Origin: Terriglobia bacterium
GTDB taxonomy: Bacteria; Acidobacteriota; Terriglobia; Bryobacterales; Bryobacteraceae
Assembly (NCBI GenBank): GCA_021325235.1
Contig: JAJPHN010000031.1
Location: forward strand, 62,001 to 126,000
Direction: 5' to 3'
Length of the DNA: 64,000 bases
A model generated the notes under the pieces. That model was not told the DNA's origin. It did no database searches and was given only the letters and a program-made list of their open reading frames with translations. Shown piece by piece: positions 1-7,413 of this stretch. The translations under genes and the position numbers were made by a program. How positions within the stretch are numbered: position 1 is the first letter of the stretch; each line of letters starts with the position of its first letter.

Positions 1-2
1 CT

Positions 3-119
3 GCGGCCGCGAAAGTCGCGCGTGAACCGGAGATGGCGGGCAAGACGATCGTAGTGGTTCTCCCGGATGCTGGCGAACGTTATCTAAGTTCCGTTCTGTT
101 CGAAGGCATGTTCGAGTAG
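3..119 (+). CDS. cysK: Cysteine synthase, C-terminal end (partial)
   Basis: The window opens inside this gene. Frame 3 reads 38 residues to a TAG at 117-119, containing the stretch [20 protein letters not shown]. That is the typical C-terminal strand of O-acetylserine sulfhydrylase (cysteine synthase A), the PLP enzyme that makes L-cysteine from O-acetylserine and sulfide in the cytoplasm. Only the last ~12% of the protein is visible, so the catalytic lysine cannot be checked and a cystathionine beta-synthase-like relative is not excluded. The recognition rests on the ERYLS-type tail and the [10 protein letters not shown] core. Confidence 0.8.
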   Translation, partial: AAAKVAREPEMAGKTIVVVLPDAGERYLSSVLFEGMFE

Positions 120-224
120 TTCTTATCGCCCAATAATAACGGCATATATCGAGAAAATCTGACCTGAACGTGCAACCCAAGTTCCGCTTTTCACGTTCTA
201 ATAGGTACATCCCCGTAACGTGAG

Positions 225-263
225 CGGGTGCTTTCACACCACCTACCAACCCAAAAGCACCCG
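225..263. terminator. Inverted repeat between convergent genes, possible terminator
   Basis: Perfect 10-bp arms, CGGGTGCTTT at 225-234 and AAAGCACCCG at 254-263, are separated by 19 nt. The repeat sits between the end of the cysteine synthase gene (+) and the end of the SDR gene (-), where a shared terminator is expected. There is no strong U-tract after either arm, so the terminator role is inference. Confidence 0.45.
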
Positions 264-275
264 TTCAATCTCACC

Positions 276-1019
276 TCACGCCAGCTGTCCACCATCCACA
301 AATAAGAGCACGCCGTTCACGTACGCCGCGTCGTCCGAAGCCAAAAAGAGCGCCGGCCCGGCTACATCATCGGGCGTTCCCAGACGGCCCAGCGGGATCA
401 CGCCGGATCCAGGGCCGTACTTCTTCTGAAAAGACTCTTCCTGCAGAATCGGTTCGGTGAGCCGGGTGCGGATGAGGCCCGGCCCAATGGCATTGGAGCG
501 AATGCCGAATGGTCCGAGTTCGCGCGCGAGCGTCTTGGCAAGCAGATACAAGCCGGCTTTCGAAGCGTTGTAGTGCGCCAGCTGCGCTTCCCCATCCCAG
601 GCATTGGTTGACGAAATAAAGACGAGTTTGCCGGAGCGGCGGCCAACCATCCCCGGCGCAAAGGCACGCGCCGCCAGATAGCCGCCGCGCAGATTCACTT
701 GCTGCGTACGGTCCCAGGTGTCCACATCGAGATCGAGAAAGGGCACGGCGGGCGCGATCCCGGCGACGTACATCAGCACGTCGAGATGCCCGAAGCGGTC
801 GAGATACTGCTGCGCCATCCGCTGTACCTGGTGCGTGTGGCGCACATCGCATTCGATCGCCCATGCGCGCATCTCCTCGGCGGCGGACTGGGCGGCGTCG
901 AGATCCGCGTCTGCAATGGCGAGTTGGGCACCTTCACCTACCAGGCGCGCCGCGATCGCGCGTCCGATTCCATGTGCGCCGCCAACCACCAGCGCGTTTT
1001 GTCCTGCGAAGCGATTCAC
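276..1019 (-). CDS. SDR family NAD(P)-dependent oxidoreductase
   Basis: A 247-residue classical short-chain dehydrogenase/reductase with a cytoplasmic Rossmann fold. The N-terminal cofactor motif is GGAHGIGRAI (near residues 13-22), an NxxG-type segment (YVAGIAP) follows, and the catalytic Tyr-x-x-x-Lys is in HYNASKAG with an upstream ISSTNAW serine. The C-terminal GPGLIRTRL and DDVAGPALFLASD segments are typical of the family. The length fits the usual ~250 aa. The substrate cannot be read from sequence; the closest general class is the 3-oxoacyl-ACP reductase/glucose dehydrogenase-like group. It is monocistronic and convergent with the cysteine synthase gene. Confidence 0.9.
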   Translation of the reverse strand: MNRFAGQNALVVGGAHGIGRAIAARLVGEGAQLAIADADLDAAQSAAEEMRAWAIECDVRHTHQVQRMAQQYLDRFGHLDVLMYVAGIAPAVPFLDLDVDTWDRTQQVNLRGGYLAARAFAPGMVGRRSGKLVFISSTNAWDGEAQLAHYNASKAGLYLLAKTLARELGPFGIRSNAIGPGLIRTRLTEPILQEESFQKKYGPGSGVIPLGRLGTPDDVAGPALFLASDDAAYVNGVLLFVDGGQLA

Positions 1020-1141
1020 TCTACTTTTAGACCACAGTCGCTTTCGAGCAGCTTCTGCGCCGGCCGACGAGGATGGGCTTCATGCTGGACAGGACGGGGA
1101 ACTGAAGCTGATTAGCGGAAAGAGAGGAAAGAGTTCGATTC

Positions 1142-1218
1142 TGGTGCGCCCGGAGTGATTCGAACACCCGACCTTCTGGTTCGTAGCCAGACGCTCTATC
1201 CAACTGAGCTACGGGCGC
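1142..1218 (-). tRNA. tRNA-Arg (anticodon ACG)
   Basis: A full 77-nt cloverleaf reads on the minus strand. The acceptor is GCGCCCG/CGGGCGC, the D arm is GCTC/GAGC, the anticodon stem TCTGG/CCAGA encloses loop CTACGAA (anticodon ACG, read as ICG after A34 deamination), and the T arm has loop TTCGAAT. The discriminator is A and the 3' CCA is encoded in the DNA. It lies between the SDR gene and the diguanylate cyclase gene. Confidence 0.97.
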
Positions 1219-1291
1219 GCAATGCCTGACTGGATTCGCCCCGCGCGTGGTGCGCGGGCTCATTCAGAGTATAGCAGCGGGCCGGTCTCGC

Positions 1292-2230
1292 TCAGGTGGT
1301 CTGTGCGCCCAGGCTGGAATCCGCTACCGCCAGGCATTTCACGCAGTTGCGACCTGCGGCTTTGGCCTGATAAAGGGCCTCGTCGGCGACTCGCACCAGT
1401 TCGTCGAGAGTCCGCTCGGAGCCGTCGGAGACTGTCACGCCGAAGCTGGCCGACACACTGATTTCAAGCGCATCGACCATCATCTTGGTATTTTCTAAGC
1501 GTTGCCGCATGCGTTCAGCCTGGTGCGCCGCCTGCTCCAGGTCACAGTTGGGAAGGACCACCAGAAACTCTTCGCCGCCGTAACGGCCCACCTGGTCGTA
1601 GGTCCGCATGTTGCCGCGCAGGCGGGAAGCCGTCTCGCGCAACACCGCATCCCCGGCGAAATGCCCATAGGTGTCGTTGATCTTCTTAAAGTGATCGATG
1701 TCGAGCAGCACGACACCGACGGTCCGTTGATCGCGATGGCTGCGCGCCAGTTCCTGCTCGAGCACGGTCGAAATAGCCGAGCGATTGGGCAGCATCGTCA
1801 GCAAATCCTTGTTGGCACGGTCGCGAAGCTCTTCCCGCGCGCGCAGCAGATCCATCTGCAGATCCACGATTCGCTTGCCGACGCGCAGCCGCACCTGCAG
1901 CTCGTGCTGGTCGAAGGGTTTCACGATGTAATCGTCCGCGCCTGCTTCCAACCCTTCTACCGTCTCGCCTTTGCTGTTCTTCGAGGTCAGCAGCAGGATG
2001 TAAGTGTAGGGCTCGCGCCGGGTTTCGCGGACTTTGCGGCAAACTTCCGGCCCCGTCATATGCGGCATGACCCAGTCGAGAATAGCCATCGGAGGTGCAT
2101 CGGGCTGGGCCAGAATGTCCCAGGCCTCGGCTCCGTGCTCCGCCAGTACGACTTCGTATCCCCAATGCGACAGAGCCGTCCGGAGCATCGCCCGGGAGGT
2201 GGCGCTATCGTCTGCTATTAGAACCTTCAT
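1292..2230 (-). CDS. Response regulator with GGDEF diguanylate cyclase domain
   Basis: A PleD-like protein of 312 aa. Residues 1-120 form a receiver domain, with the acidic pair at D7-D8, phospho-acceptor D52 in ILDWVMP and conserved K104 in VKPFD. A short linker helix leads to a GGDEF domain at ~150-310. The active-site signature is GGEEF (218-222), which is catalytically competent. An allosteric I-site RxxD (RTYD, 209-212) lies five residues upstream, as in PleD, so product inhibition by c-di-GMP is expected. It should synthesise c-di-GMP when phosphorylated. The cognate histidine kinase is not in the window. Confidence 0.93.
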   Translation of the reverse strand: MKVLIADDSATSRAMLRTALSHWGYEVVLAEHGAEAWDILAQPDAPPMAILDWVMPHMTGPEVCRKVRETRREPYTYILLLTSKNSKGETVEGLEAGADDYIVKPFDQHELQVRLRVGKRIVDLQMDLLRAREELRDRANKDLLTMLPNRSAISTVLEQELARSHRDQRTVGVVLLDIDHFKKINDTYGHFAGDAVLRETASRLRGNMRTYDQVGRYGGEEFLVVLPNCDLEQAAHQAERMRQRLENTKMMVDALEISVSASFGVTVSDGSERTLDELVRVADEALYQAKAAGRNCVKCLAVADSSLGAQTT

Positions 2231-2538
2231 ACGGCCGGAGCCTTTGCCTCCCTACCATTCATTCGTCTGCCGGGTCGCGAAACTTTAGGCCACACGCGAA
2301 AGAAAAGTACCAGATAAATCGAGTATCCCTATCTAAGTCTCGCCCGGGAGGATGCGGGCGGCCAAGCCAGCTTCTCTTCAGTATCTCCGGAAAACCGGCC
2401 GATTTCCAAACGCGCCGGCCTACAAAATGTAGTGCGTAATTCCGGAACCCTCGCGCAGGAATCCTATATTATGGGGGTGCGAGCCCGCTTCTTCTTTACA
2501 GAGAATTCGACGGCATTGCGTTAACAGGAGTCTTTTCC
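2231..2538. other. 308-bp intergenic region upstream of clpP
   Basis: No gene is visible here. The stretch separates the divergent diguanylate cyclase and clpP genes. It holds a perfect 8-bp palindrome TTCCGGAA at 2440-2447, a -10-like TATATT at 2465-2470 without a convincing -35 box, and the clpP ribosome binding site AGGAG at 2526-2530, 8 nt before the start. The promoter assignment is weak. Confidence 0.5.
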
Positions 2539-3156
2539 ATGCAAAATTCAGTACTCGTGCCGATGGTAGTAGAGCAGACCTCGCGCGGTGAGCGCGCCTA
2601 CGACATCTACTCCCGCCTGCTGAAAGAAAACATTATCTTTCTCGGCACCCCGATCGATGACAATGTGGCCAATCTGGTGATGGCCCAGATGCTCTTTCTG
2701 GCGGCGGAAGACCCGGAGCGGGATATCTCGTTGTACATCAATTCGCCCGGCGGTTCGATTACGGCAGGGCTGGCGATTCTCGATACCATGCGCCTGGTGG
2801 AGCCCGATATTGTGACCTACTGCCTTGGTCAGGCAGCGTCCATGGCAGCCGTTCTGCTCGCCTGCGGAACCAAAGGCAAGCGCTTCAGCCTGCCCAATTC
2901 ACGCATCCTGATCCATCAGCCCTCGATGAGCGGTCTCGGTGGCCAGGCGGCCGATATCGATATATACGCGCGCGAAATCCTGCGCATGCGGCAATCTTTG
3001 AATGAGATACTGGCCGACGCTACGGGACAACCTGTAGACAAGATTGCCCGCGATGTCGATCGCGATTACATTCTGGAGCCCGAAGCGGCCCTCGAATACG
3101 GCATGATCGACCGGATCATCACCAACCGTGCCTCTACCCCGGTTCCGACCAGGTAA
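2539..3156 (+). CDS. clpP: ATP-dependent Clp protease proteolytic subunit
   Basis: A 205-aa ClpP, the self-compartmentalising serine protease that assembles as a tetradecamer and degrades substrates unfolded by ClpX or ClpA/C in the cytoplasm. The nucleophile is S101 in [11 protein letters not shown], the catalytic His is H126 in RILIHQP, and the Asp is in the RDVDRDYIL segment near 172. The SPGGSI oxyanion-region motif is present. The length is normal. AGGAG at 2526-2530 supports this ATG. No clpX or tig gene is adjacent; the next gene is a transglycosylase after a terminator, so it is probably monocistronic. Confidence 0.97.
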   Translation: MQNSVLVPMVVEQTSRGERAYDIYSRLLKENIIFLGTPIDDNVANLVMAQMLFLAAEDPERDISLYINSPGGSITAGLAILDTMRLVEPDIVTYCLGQAASMAAVLLACGTKGKRFSLPNSRILIHQPSMSGLGGQAADIDIYAREILRMRQSLNEILADATGQPVDKIARDVDRDYILEPEAALEYGMIDRIITNRASTPVPTR

Positions 3157-3183
3157 GAGTTCCGTTCAGCAACCCCGTCGGGC

Positions 3184-3222
3184 GGCGGCTTGATCCCAGG
3201 TCGAGCCGCCGTTCGCATTTTT
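3184..3222 (+). terminator. Rho-independent terminator after clpP
   Basis: GGCGGCT (3184-3190) and AGCCGCC (3204-3210) form a perfect 7-bp GC-rich stem. A TTTTT run follows at 3218-3222. It starts 28 nt after the clpP stop. The gap of 7 nt between stem and T-run is longer than ideal. Confidence 0.6.
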
Positions 3223-3270
3223 ACCCTGCCTGGAAGTCTTTTGTATTCAGCCGCTTGCGTTACAGGAAAG

Positions 3271-3298
3271 TTTCAACAACCGGCATCGGTCGTATAGT
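3271..3298 (+). promoter_or_regulatory. Candidate sigma-70-type promoter for the transglycosylase gene
   Basis: A TTTCAA box (3271-3276), a 16-nt spacer and TATAGT (3293-3298) lie ~140 nt upstream of the chosen start. The -10 matches the consensus at five of six positions and the -35 is weak. Assigned from pattern and position only. Confidence 0.3.
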
Positions 3299-3437
3299 GG
3301 GCCCAGCTGTTGTTGGAGATCCGTCTTCCAAATTTGGAATTCCAGAGCCAGAATGGCCTTGACCATCGTCGGGCGGGTGGGGTAGAGTGATACTGCCGTT
3401 ACAAGTGCGGGTGGGCATAAACGCTACTTATCGACTA

Positions 3438-5012
3438 ATGGGGAAATCGTACTCGTTTCAGCGCGCGGTCGCATTACTTTCTTTCACTCTTCTGGCGGCA
3501 GGCACGTTCTCTTTTCCAGCCATGGCAGCCGACGCGAATTCCGCGCTTTCCGCCGAACTCGCTAGCGCCAGTTCCGACCCCTCTTTATCGCCTGAAACCG
3601 ACGCGCTGCTGCGCAAAGCGGATCAGCACTTCAATGCGGGCCGCCAGTTCTATTTTCAGAACGACTGGACCAACGCGAAGCGTGAATTCGACGCCGCTGT
3701 GAATACGCTGCTCGATGCGCCCGCGTCTACTCCCGACCATCGCCGGATCGAGCGCCATCTGGATGAGATCTGCGATCTGGTGTATCGCTTCGATGTCGAG
3801 AAGATGAGCGGAAGCGGCGACTCGGCCGATGCGGAGACTTCCTTCGATAAAGCGCCCATCGATGAAGTCAGTCACATGACTTTTCCGGTCGACCCGTCGC
3901 TCGCCCCGAAACTCGAGTCGGAGGTGAATCAAACCACCTCCGCCATTCCGCTCGAGCTCGCTGAGCCGGTGCTCAGCTATGTGCACTTTTTCTCGACCGA
4001 TCGCGGCCGGAGCATTCTGCTGGCGGGCTTTAAGCGAGCCGGTCGATATCGTCCGCTGATCCAGAGGATTTTTGCCGAGGAGGGCATCCCGCAGGATCTG
4101 ATCTACCTGGCGCAGGCCGAATCGGGGTTTCTGCCGCGGGCGGTTTCGCGCAAGAGCGCGGCCGGGGTCTGGCAGTTTATCGCCGATACGGGTGCGCGCT
4201 ATGACCTGGTGCGTACGGCGAAGTTCGATGAGCGCCTCGATCCCGAAAAAGCTACGCGCGCAGCGGCGAAGTATCTGAAATTCCTTTATGCCCGCTACGG
4301 CGACTGGTACCTGGCGATGGCGGCCTACAACTGTGGCGAAGGCGCGGTCGACCGAGCGGTTGAGCGCACCGGCTATGCCGATTACTGGGAACTGCTGAAG
4401 CGCCATGCTCTCCCGCGCGAGACCTCCAACTACGTGCCGATCATCGTGGCCATGACGATTATGGCCAAGAACGCCGCCGACTACGGGCTGGTCAACATCG
4501 AATCGGATCAGCCGGTCCAATACGACTCGATGCAGCTGACCGCCGATACCAGCCTGGATCTGATCGCAGACGCGGCCATGCAGCCGGTGTCGGTGATCCG
4601 CGACCTGAATCCGTCGCTGCTTGGTTCTGTTGCTCCCGCCGGTTTCCAGGTGCATGTGCCAGCTGGCACGGCCCAGACCGCGCAGGCGGCACTCGAGAGC
4701 GTTCCTGCTCAGAACCGCAATGCCTGGCGGCTGCATCATGTCGAAACCGGCGATACCCTGGCTGCGATCGCACGTTCGTACCACCTGCCGGCGCAGCGCA
4801 TTGTCGAAGTCAATCACTCAACCGACACTCTGGCCGCCGGCGACGTGCTGCTGATTCCGGCTGTTTATCATCCCGAAGTGGTGAAACACGTAGCCCGTGC
4901 GCGTTCGCGCCGCGTGGTGCACGCTCGGGCGGGACTGCACAGCGCGCATGTTTCGGCTACCCGCCGCGTTGCGCATACCACGACCGCGCGCGGCACACGC
5001 ACCGCCGGCTGA
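3438..5012 (+). CDS. mltD: Lytic transglycosylase with SLT and LysM domains (MltD-like)
   Basis: An exported murein lytic transglycosylase that cleaves the glycan strand and leaves 1,6-anhydroMurNAc. Start 3438 (ATG) is preferred over an in-frame GTG at 3387, because it places a clean signal peptide first (basic residues, the hydrophobic run VALLSFTLLAAGTF, then AMAADA). The SLT domain spans the middle of the protein: QAESGF holds the catalytic Glu, followed by SAAGVWQFI and MAAYNCGEG. A single LysM domain follows (HVETGDTLAAIA ... LAAGDVLLIPA). The C-terminus is a short Arg/His/Thr-rich tail. It lies alone between clpP and the histone-like gene. Confidence 0.92.
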   Translation: MGKSYSFQRAVALLSFTLLAAGTFSFPAMAADANSALSAELASASSDPSLSPETDALLRKADQHFNAGRQFYFQNDWTNAKREFDAAVNTLLDAPASTPDHRRIERHLDEICDLVYRFDVEKMSGSGDSADAETSFDKAPIDEVSHMTFPVDPSLAPKLESEVNQTTSAIPLELAEPVLSYVHFFSTDRGRSILLAGFKRAGRYRPLIQRIFAEEGIPQDLIYLAQAESGFLPRAVSRKSAAGVWQFIADTGARYDLVRTAKFDERLDPEKATRAAAKYLKFLYARYGDWYLAMAAYNCGEGAVDRAVERTGYADYWELLKRHALPRETSNYVPIIVAMTIMAKNAADYGLVNIESDQPVQYDSMQLTADTSLDLIADAAMQPVSVIRDLNPSLLGSVAPAGFQVHVPAGTAQTAQAALESVPAQNRNAWRLHHVETGDTLAAIARSYHLPAQRIVEVNHSTDTLAAGDVLLIPAVYHPEVVKHVARARSRRVVHARAGLHSAHVSATRRVAHTTTARGTRTAG

Positions 5013-5184
5013 AACTTTCTTCGCTTCCCGCATCGGAAGATGTATCGCGATGTCACACCATTGTGAAATACTTTTGCTTCTCCGATCATCTCGATGCATA
5101 GTAAGGAAGAAGGATAAGATTCGAAGAATGCGCCTGCGTTTCCTCAGCTAGGCCATCTCTTGCAGAACTGCGAAGGAGGAGTGC

Positions 5185-5991
5185 GTGAGTTTCGCTTATA
5201 CATTCACAGCCGATAATCAGCAGGACGATTTCGATTACGAAGACGAACACGTTGAGCTCGAATCCGACAAGGATGAGTACGATGACGATCTCGACGAAGA
5301 TGAGGACGACGAGGATGAAGACGAAGAGGAGGCCGAGGAAGTAGCGGGTACTCCGCAACGGCACTCCGAATCGTCGCATTCTGCACGCGGCGGCTCTTCT
5401 CACGAAGAGAGCGCGGGCGAGCATACCGGCCACTCGGCTCACTCACACTCGGGCGAGGAGCACGGTGAGCACGCCGGCGGCGAAGAAGGGCACGCGGGCG
5501 AGCAGCATTCCGGCGGCGCTCCTTCGCACAAACGAGCCAGCCGCGGCGGCGCGAAAAAGAGCGCTGCCAAGAGCGAAAGCGCCGGTCAGAGCGGAACAGC
5601 TGCTGAGTCTGAACAGAAGACGGAATCCAAGGCTGCGCCGGCGGCTAAGAGCGCCGTGAGCAAAGAAACAAAGAGCAGCGGAACGAAGACGGCCGGCAAG
5701 AAGACCGCTGGAAAGAAGACCGCGGCCAAGAAGTCTGCACCGCAAAAGGCTGCCAAGAAGGCTCCGGCGAAGAAGACCGCGGCCAAGAAGTCGTCTGCCA
5801 GCAAGAGCACAGCCAAGAAATCGACCGCCAAAAAATCCACTGCTCGTAAGGCGCCGGCTAAGAAGAGCGCTGCGCGTAAAGGCGCTCCGCAGAAGGCGGC
5901 TAAGAAGAGCAGTTCGCAGCGGTCCGGTGCGAAAAGCACTGCGAAGAAGAGCACTGCGAAGAAGGGCGCGGCGAAAGGAAGACGCCGCTAA
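5185..5991 (+). CDS. Histone H1-like protein with acidic N-terminus and Lys/Ala-rich tail
   Basis: A 268-aa low-complexity protein in three blocks. Residues ~10-55 are almost entirely Asp/Glu. Residues ~56-115 are rich in His, Ser, Glu and Gly. Residues ~120-268 consist of AAKKS/PAKKTAAKK-type repeats like those of the H1 C-terminal tail and bacterial AlgP/HC2-type proteins. The basic tail should bind DNA non-specifically; the acidic head could act as an intramolecular mask or a protein contact. The start is GTG, supported by GAAGGAGGAG just upstream; a terminator follows. The function in nucleoid organisation is inferred from composition. Confidence 0.8.
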   Translation: MSFAYTFTADNQQDDFDYEDEHVELESDKDEYDDDLDEDEDDEDEDEEEAEEVAGTPQRHSESSHSARGGSSHEESAGEHTGHSAHSHSGEEHGEHAGGEEGHAGEQHSGGAPSHKRASRGGAKKSAAKSESAGQSGTAAESEQKTESKAAPAAKSAVSKETKSSGTKTAGKKTAGKKTAAKKSAPQKAAKKAPAKKTAAKKSSASKSTAKKSTAKKSTARKAPAKKSAARKGAPQKAAKKSSSQRSGAKSTAKKSTAKKGAAKGRRR

Positions 5992-6003
5992 ACAGGCGGC
6001 AGC

Positions 6004-6039
6004 GGGGCGCCTCCGGCCTGGAATTGCGCCCCACCTTTT
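6004..6039 (+). terminator. Rho-independent terminator after the histone-like gene
   Basis: GGGGCGC (6004-6010) pairs perfectly with GCGCCCC (6026-6032), followed by ACC and TTTT. It begins 13 nt after the stop codon. It may also serve the convergent small gene ending at 6052. Confidence 0.6.
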
Positions 6040-6051
6040 GCGGAAACCGGT

Positions 6052-6282
6052 TTACTTGCCCTGCCTGGTTACAACGGCGCGGCAGCGCTCGAACAGTTCG
6101 AGCAGAGAATCGGTGTACTCTTCGGCCGACCGCGGGCCCTTACCGCTGCCGAACCCGGCCCCGGTCTGCCCTTTCCCGTATCCTGTCGTGACCGCTATGA
6201 ACTTCATCAGCTCCAGCGCGACTTCGTCGGGATTGCTCGGGTGCTGCTTCTCTGAAGGCTCTTCTGGCATGTTTGCGCTCAT
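6052..6282 (-). CDS. Small conserved-looking hypothetical protein, 76 aa
   Basis: A 76-residue protein beginning MSANMPEEPSE. The start is fixed by AGGAGTG immediately upstream (6284-6290, minus strand), so a longer in-frame reading from 6402 is unlikely. The N-terminus is Pro/Glu-rich. A helical segment follows (VALELMKFIAVT), then a Gly-rich loop (YGKGQTGAGFGSGKG), then a second helix (SLLELFERCRAVV). There is no signal peptide or membrane segment. I do not recognise the family. It diverges from the HipA-like kinase gene across a perfect hairpin, so a functional link is possible but unproven. Confidence 0.65.
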   Translation of the reverse strand: MSANMPEEPSEKQHPSNPDEVALELMKFIAVTTGYGKGQTGAGFGSGKGPRSAEEYTDSLLELFERCRAVVTRQGK

Positions 6283-6308
6283 CACTCCTTTTTCGCCGGA
6301 TCTAACGG

Positions 6309-6335
6309 CGGTCCGTTCGGCTTGCGAACGGACCG
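6309..6335. repeat. Perfect 11-bp inverted repeat between divergent genes
   Basis: CGGTCCGTTCG (6309-6319) and CGAACGGACCG (6325-6335) are exact reverse complements separated by the 5-nt loop GCTTG. It lies between the start of the 76-aa gene (6282, minus) and the HipA-like gene (6371, plus). It could be an operator for a dimeric repressor, an attenuator hairpin or a copy of a dispersed palindrome; there is no U-tract. Confidence 0.7.
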
Positions 6336-6370
6336 TCCTACTAGCCTGATTCTCGCATCCGCCCTCTGCC

Positions 6371-7207
6371 ATGCCGATTCGCGCCGCCAAAGTGATTCGC
6401 AAAATGCGCGGCGGAGCACAGGCGCATCTGATCGAGGCGGCCGACGGCGAGCACTACGTCGTTAAATTCACCAACAATCCGCAGCACCGCCGGATCCTTA
6501 TCAATGAATGGCTGGCCTGTTCTTTTCTGCGCCATCTGCAGATCTTCGTTCCGGAAACGGCACAGATTGAGCTGACGTCTGAATTCATCGAAAATCATCC
6601 CGAGCTTTATCTTTCGATCGGCTCAAAGAAGGAGCCGATTCCTCCTGGCGTCCACTTCGGCTCGCGGCTGGCCGTCCATCCGGAGCGCGTCGCGATCTTC
6701 GATTTTCTGCCGGACAACCTGCTCGGCAAAGTGGAGAACCGGCTGGATTTTCTGGGTATTCTGCTGTTCGATAAATGGGTCGGCAACACGGATTCGCGCC
6801 AGGCCGTGTTCTTCCGCGCACGCGCAAAGAAGTGGACGCCGCTGCGGGGCGATGCGCCGGCACGGGTGGGCTTCTTCGCCCAGATGATCGACCATGGCTT
6901 TGCCTTCAATGGCCCGCACTGGACGTTTCAGGATGCGCCGCTTCATGGCATGTATTTCCGGACCACGGTCTACGAAGAGGTGCGTTCCTACGACTCGTTC
7001 CAGCCCTGGCTGGAGATGATCGAAAATTTTCCCGTCGAGGTGATCGATTCGGCCTGGAAACAGATCCCCTCGCACTGGCTCGATGGCGATGAGGACGAAC
7101 TGGAGCGTATGCTGGAACAGCTGCTGAAGCGGCGCTCGCGAACTGCTCAGCTGGTGGCAGACATGCGCCAGAAGCGGCCCGCGCTGTTCCCGAACTGGAA
7201 AGGGTGA
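6371..7207 (+). CDS. HipA-like kinase domain protein (stand-alone)
   Basis: A 278-aa cytoplasmic protein of the HipA-like kinase family. Visible elements are the nucleotide-binding lysine strand (HYVVKF, near residue 33), the catalytic loop-like segment LLFDKWVGNTDSRQAVFF (~135-152), and the metal-binding MIDHGFAFN (~178-186), which corresponds to the second Asp of HipA. It is far shorter than E. coli HipA (~440 aa) and lacks the N-terminal HipA_N domain. No HipB-like HTH antitoxin is adjacent. It is therefore better read as a HipA-fold Ser kinase of unknown substrate than as a proven toxin. The ATG start follows the gap with the palindrome. Confidence 0.75.
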   Translation: MPIRAAKVIRKMRGGAQAHLIEAADGEHYVVKFTNNPQHRRILINEWLACSFLRHLQIFVPETAQIELTSEFIENHPELYLSIGSKKEPIPPGVHFGSRLAVHPERVAIFDFLPDNLLGKVENRLDFLGILLFDKWVGNTDSRQAVFFRARAKKWTPLRGDAPARVGFFAQMIDHGFAFNGPHWTFQDAPLHGMYFRTTVYEEVRSYDSFQPWLEMIENFPVEVIDSAWKQIPSHWLDGDEDELERMLEQLLKRRSRTAQLVADMRQKRPALFPNWKG

Positions 7208-7413
7208 AAAAGGGGACGCGGATAGGCCCGAGTCAGTGGGAGCGTGCAACCGGCCGCCTAACACGCTAACCTGATGTTTTCACGTCAAATCTGGAACATT
7301 CGTTAGACGGTTTCCGTCTGCCACTGCAAGCGCGAGCGAACGGAACCATGAAAATTGCGGCTGCTGTAAGATGCCCGTGCCGTCGTGCGTCTTGAGTTAC
7401 CGGGGAGTAGAGC

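Noticed and set aside
3585-4817. 410-codon open frame on the minus strand opposite the lytic transglycosylase
   Set aside because: High-GC antisense shadow: Arg/His/Leu-rich composition, no recognisable domain, and the plus-strand frame has a signal peptide, SLT and LysM.
6371-7207. Classical hipBA toxin-antitoxin locus
   Set aside because: No HTH antitoxin on either side and no HipA_N domain; only the kinase fold is present.
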